From an uncultured Cyclobacteriaceae bacterium (GTDB taxonomy: Bacteria; Bacteroidota; Bacteroidia; Cytophagales; Cyclobacteriaceae), in assembly GCA_937958005.1 (NCBI GenBank), contig CALGOB010000169.1:1-37941 (forward strand): a DNA stretch of 37,941 nucleotides, read 5' to 3'. Of this stretch, positions 35,933 through 37,941 are shown piece by piece. The position numbers were made by a program, and so were the translations under genes. The notes below the pieces were generated by a model. The model did not search any database. It saw nothing but the letters and a program-made list of their open reading frames with translations, and had not been told where the DNA came from. How positions within the stretch are numbered: the first letter of the stretch is position 1; each line of letters starts with the position of its first letter.

Positions 35933-36031
35933 ATAACCCAAATTATGGATTAGACTTTTAAAAGAAAATCATAAATAACTGTTAGATAGTTGCATAAATT
36001 CTTATTTGCAATTCAGCCATAGTCTCCACAT
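35933..36031 (+). mobile_element. Family C element, left half only
   Basis: About 100 bases matching the left half of the 186-bp elements: TATAACCCAAATTATGG in place of the inverted end, then ATTAGACTTTTA, AACTGTTAGATAG and CATAGTCTCCA. The right half and right end are absent. A broken transposase gene begins about 290 bases further on in the same direction. Confidence 0.65.
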
Positions 36032-36056
36032 GGCAACTGCCTGTTAACTATCATTT

Positions 36057-36124
36057 TATGAGATTATATATGATTTTACATGAAGGCAAACTTCCCCTGC
36101 TAAACAGGGAAACCCAGTCTCATA
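36057..36124. repeat. Nested inverted repeat
   Basis: Outer arms TATGAGA / TCTCATA enclose an inner hairpin TTCCC(C)TG / CAGGGAA. It could be a transcription signal or part of the remnant mobile element around it; there is no second copy in this window. Confidence 0.4.
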
Positions 36125-36321
36125 ATGTTTTTGTTAATGTAAAAAAAGCAGATTTAGGACTATCCAATGGATTTTCATACCCTGCCTTCTTGAGTATAAA
36201 TATCCTGATTTTCTGATTGTTATAGCTGTTCTCCCCTCCTTTTCTTTCCTACGTTTAGAGTGATTCAAACCTTAAGAATACTGATTTTATTAACGTTGAT
36301 TTTTCAGCGGTCTTTGATCAA

Positions 36322-36650
36322 ATGAAAGCCCCAAGGTCAAATATTAGAAATCAGGTACGTTATCCTTTGAATGAAATCTTTTTCCTAGTGATCTCTGCTG
36401 TGGTTAACAACATGAATGACTGGGATGAAATAGCCTTGTTTGGTAAAGAAAAAATAGATTGGTTAAAGAAGTTTTTTCCTCATGAAAAAGACACTCCTTG
36501 TGAGACTAAGCTGAGTAGGTTTTTTGCCAAAGTAGGCCCTGAAAGTTTTGGGGAACACTATGGTAAAATGGACTTAATCCCTTCATAAAGTCCGTGAAGG
36601 AAAAGTAGTGGCCATAAAGGACAAAACAATGAGGATCTCATCAAAAAAGT
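36322..36650 (+). pseudogene. Truncated ISAs1-family transposase
   Basis: The first 88 codons match the N-terminal domain of ISAs1-type (DDE_Tnp_1-associated) transposases: QVRYPLNEIFFLVISAVVNNMNDW, then EIALFGKEKIDWLKKFFP and SRFFAKVGPESFGEHY. A stop then follows. In another frame, from 36599, the expected next motif appears in altered form, VVAIKDKTMR, compared with VVAIDGKTLR in intact members. The whole catalytic DDE core behind it is missing. So this is a dead insertion-sequence relic with a frameshift and a 3' deletion. A half family C element lies upstream. Confidence 0.8.
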
Positions 36651-36687
36651 AATCAGATTACTGCCATTCCAGGAGTCTGACCAATCT

Positions 36688-37470
36688 TTACAGGACTCTT
36701 GAATAAATGACATATATAGTGTACAAAAGGCCCAAAAAAAGAATAAAAAGCACCGTTGAAAAGCTATAGGTTAATATTGCTTTGAGTACTCCTTTAAACC
36801 CTCTTAAATCGTGTAAAGAATATATCCCATAAACAAAGTAGAAAAAACTAACAGATGAAACCAATAAAGAGATGACAACTCCGAAATATAAGGTAATGGG
36901 AGTAGTGAGGATAGTGACCCAAATTGTATGAGCAGTAAGGTAGACTACCATAACTAAATTTTCTAGATAACTATATTTTCGTTTTTCTTTGCGGTAAAAT
37001 AAGAAAGTGGATAAAGAGGTAAATGGGATAATTACCATGCTTATCCATCTAAAGTATTTAGCAGAAAACTCAGAAATCATTTTCTGAACAGCTAATTGGC
37101 TTTCAGATACTTCTACATTACCCATAATTGACCCACTGTTTGATTCAATTATTTCTTGAATGCTTACCCCGGTTATTTCATAGATTAAAACCATCAAGGC
37201 GGTAATCAAAAACAGGTAACCTAGTGGCCCTAGATAACTTACTCTATTTCCTTTGATATAGTCTTTAATTACGCCACTTGGGTTGATGGTTAAAAATTTA
37301 ACAGTCCTAAAGAACTTACTGTCCCAGCCTAACCATTTAGAACTGATGTCTTGGATAAGTGTTTTGATTGTTATTTTCTGGATAATTGCCTTTTGTCCAC
37401 ATACATGACAAAACATTCCCTTAATTTCCGTATTGCAGTTAATACAATTTTTAGTAGTTTCTTTAGTCAA
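36688..37470 (-). CDS. DUF3667 membrane protein
   Basis: A 260-residue protein of the DUF3667 family, common in Bacteroidota and of unknown function. A small zinc ribbon opens it (CINCNTEIKGMFCHVCGQK, residues 9-27, with two CxxC pairs). A conserved helical segment with GWDSKFFRTVKFL and NPSGVIKDYIKGNRVSYLGPLGYLFL (about 48-86) and about four to five membrane helices follow. Length and motifs are normal. It is the only gene at this end of the window and is read towards the transposase relic; a family A fragment lies upstream. Confidence 0.85.
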   Translation of the reverse strand: MTKETTKNCINCNTEIKGMFCHVCGQKAIIQKITIKTLIQDISSKWLGWDSKFFRTVKFLTINPSGVIKDYIKGNRVSYLGPLGYLFLITALMVLIYEITGVSIQEIIESNSGSIMGNVEVSESQLAVQKMISEFSAKYFRWISMVIIPFTSLSTFLFYRKEKRKYSYLENLVMVVYLTAHTIWVTILTTPITLYFGVVISLLVSSVSFFYFVYGIYSLHDLRGFKGVLKAILTYSFSTVLFILFLGLLYTIYVIYSRVL

Positions 37471-37802
37471 TTGATATAAAACTCTAGTTTAATCAACTAA
37501 ACTAGGAAAAAAAATTCAATACAAGAAGTGTTTAAGTATTCAGAATGTATATAGCGCTTATGAGAACCTCGATAAACACAAATTGAATGTTATGTGAGAG
37601 ATGATGTACTAAACACTGAAGCGCAAGATATTAGAATAATTTGTGATGTAAATAAAACCATTGTGAGAGCAAATATTTTTGAAACACTCTGAGAAAAGAC
37701 AGTGAACATATGGTGAGTGTAGTAATCAATTTATACTTTAGGAGCTTTGATGTTTAGTACTGTAACTGATGAAGAAGATAAAAAATGAGATTTCTTTTAT
37801 AA
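37471..37802. other. Intergenic, nothing recognised
   Basis: The upstream region of the DUF3667 gene. No credible frame, no clear -33/-7 pair and no strong hairpin were found, only AT-rich DNA before a family A fragment. Confidence 0.5.
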
Positions 37803-37866
37803 AATGAACCAACCCCGACCCAAGGGTACGGGGTATCTATGGGCAATAATTTAATGATCGACTCAA
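37803..37866 (-). repeat. Family A repeat, truncated
   Basis: Minus-strand copy, perfect for its first 64 bases (AATGAACCAACCCCGACCC through ATAATTTAATGATCGACTCAA). It stops in the middle of the central palindrome, after which unrelated sequence follows. The truncation point is the same as in the fragment at 9899-9949. Confidence 0.85.
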
Positions 37867-37941
37867 GGTACTGTGAGAAAAAGCAAGCCATATGATATAA
37901 TTATTTTAAGTTTGCACTACCGAAAAGAGGACTTTTGGTGA

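Noticed and set aside
1149-37866. Family A repeats as a CRISPR array
   Set aside because: The copies are kilobases apart, differ in orientation and length, and there are no spacers or cas genes.

Overview
The window looks like a chromosomal segment of a low-GC, probably marine member of the Bacteroidota, most likely order Cytophagales. The grounds are: the recF / DUF721 / TPR-ribH gene neighbourhood; AraC-type regulators with a seven-helix membrane half; a surface-lipoprotein signal with acidic residues after the lipid cysteine; an eccentric OmpA-domain protein with a lectin-like N-terminus; and a -33/-7 promoter (TTTG, 19 bases, TATTTTCG) before pdhA. Genus and species cannot be told from the sequence alone. 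No rRNA, tRNA, CRISPR array or prophage was seen.

Layout. 1-619: no gene, with a GC-rich block. 620-2588 (minus): DUF721 protein and recF, pushed apart by repeats. 2773-6499 (plus): pdhA, a TPR membrane protein, ribH, lysC. 6500-7152: a repeat island. 7153-9218: secreted GH3 enzyme and bestrophin channel. 9219-10059: repeats. 10060-12541: AraC-type regulator and a secreted DJ-1/PfpI protein with an NTF2-like front. 12859-17304: a probable operon of a VIT/vWA protein, a lipoprotein with caspase-like His and Cys motifs, and an SH3 protein. 17305-18061: repeats and gene debris. 18062-21128: OmpA-family protein (minus), TruA-like pseudouridine synthase (plus), PLP dehydratase (minus). 21129-22041: repeats. 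22042-22797: TauE/SafE permease, then a decayed gene. 23540-33960: housekeeping run glyS, mtfA-like peptidase, dgt, RND/MMPL exporter, ileS, lspA. 34374-35909: regulator with an extracellular carbohydrate-binding-like domain. 35933-36650: broken ISAs1-type transposase next to half a MITE. 36688-37470 (minus): DUF3667 protein.

The most unusual content is non-coding. Family A is a roughly 100-111 bp element built of three hairpins. It occurs at least twelve times (intact, variant or broken), always between genes and in both orientations. Two copies carry a different central hairpin whose stem shows a T-A to C-G compensatory change. Family B (about 130-167 bp, ends near TTATCACGG) and family C (186 bp, 18-base inverted ends) behave like MITEs and cluster with family A in islands. 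Some islands contain gene fragments that end at a family A copy. No transposase able to move family A is visible here. A truncated ISAs1 transposase lying beside a half copy of family C is a candidate relative of that family's driver.

How the genes work together: most protein genes are ordinary core functions (DNA repair, flavin and amino acid biosynthesis, tRNA charging and modification, lipoprotein maturation, dNTP control). The accessory part is cell-envelope and secreted: GH3 hydrolase, VIT/vWA protein with the caspase-like lipoprotein, OmpA protein and sugar-sensing-type regulator.
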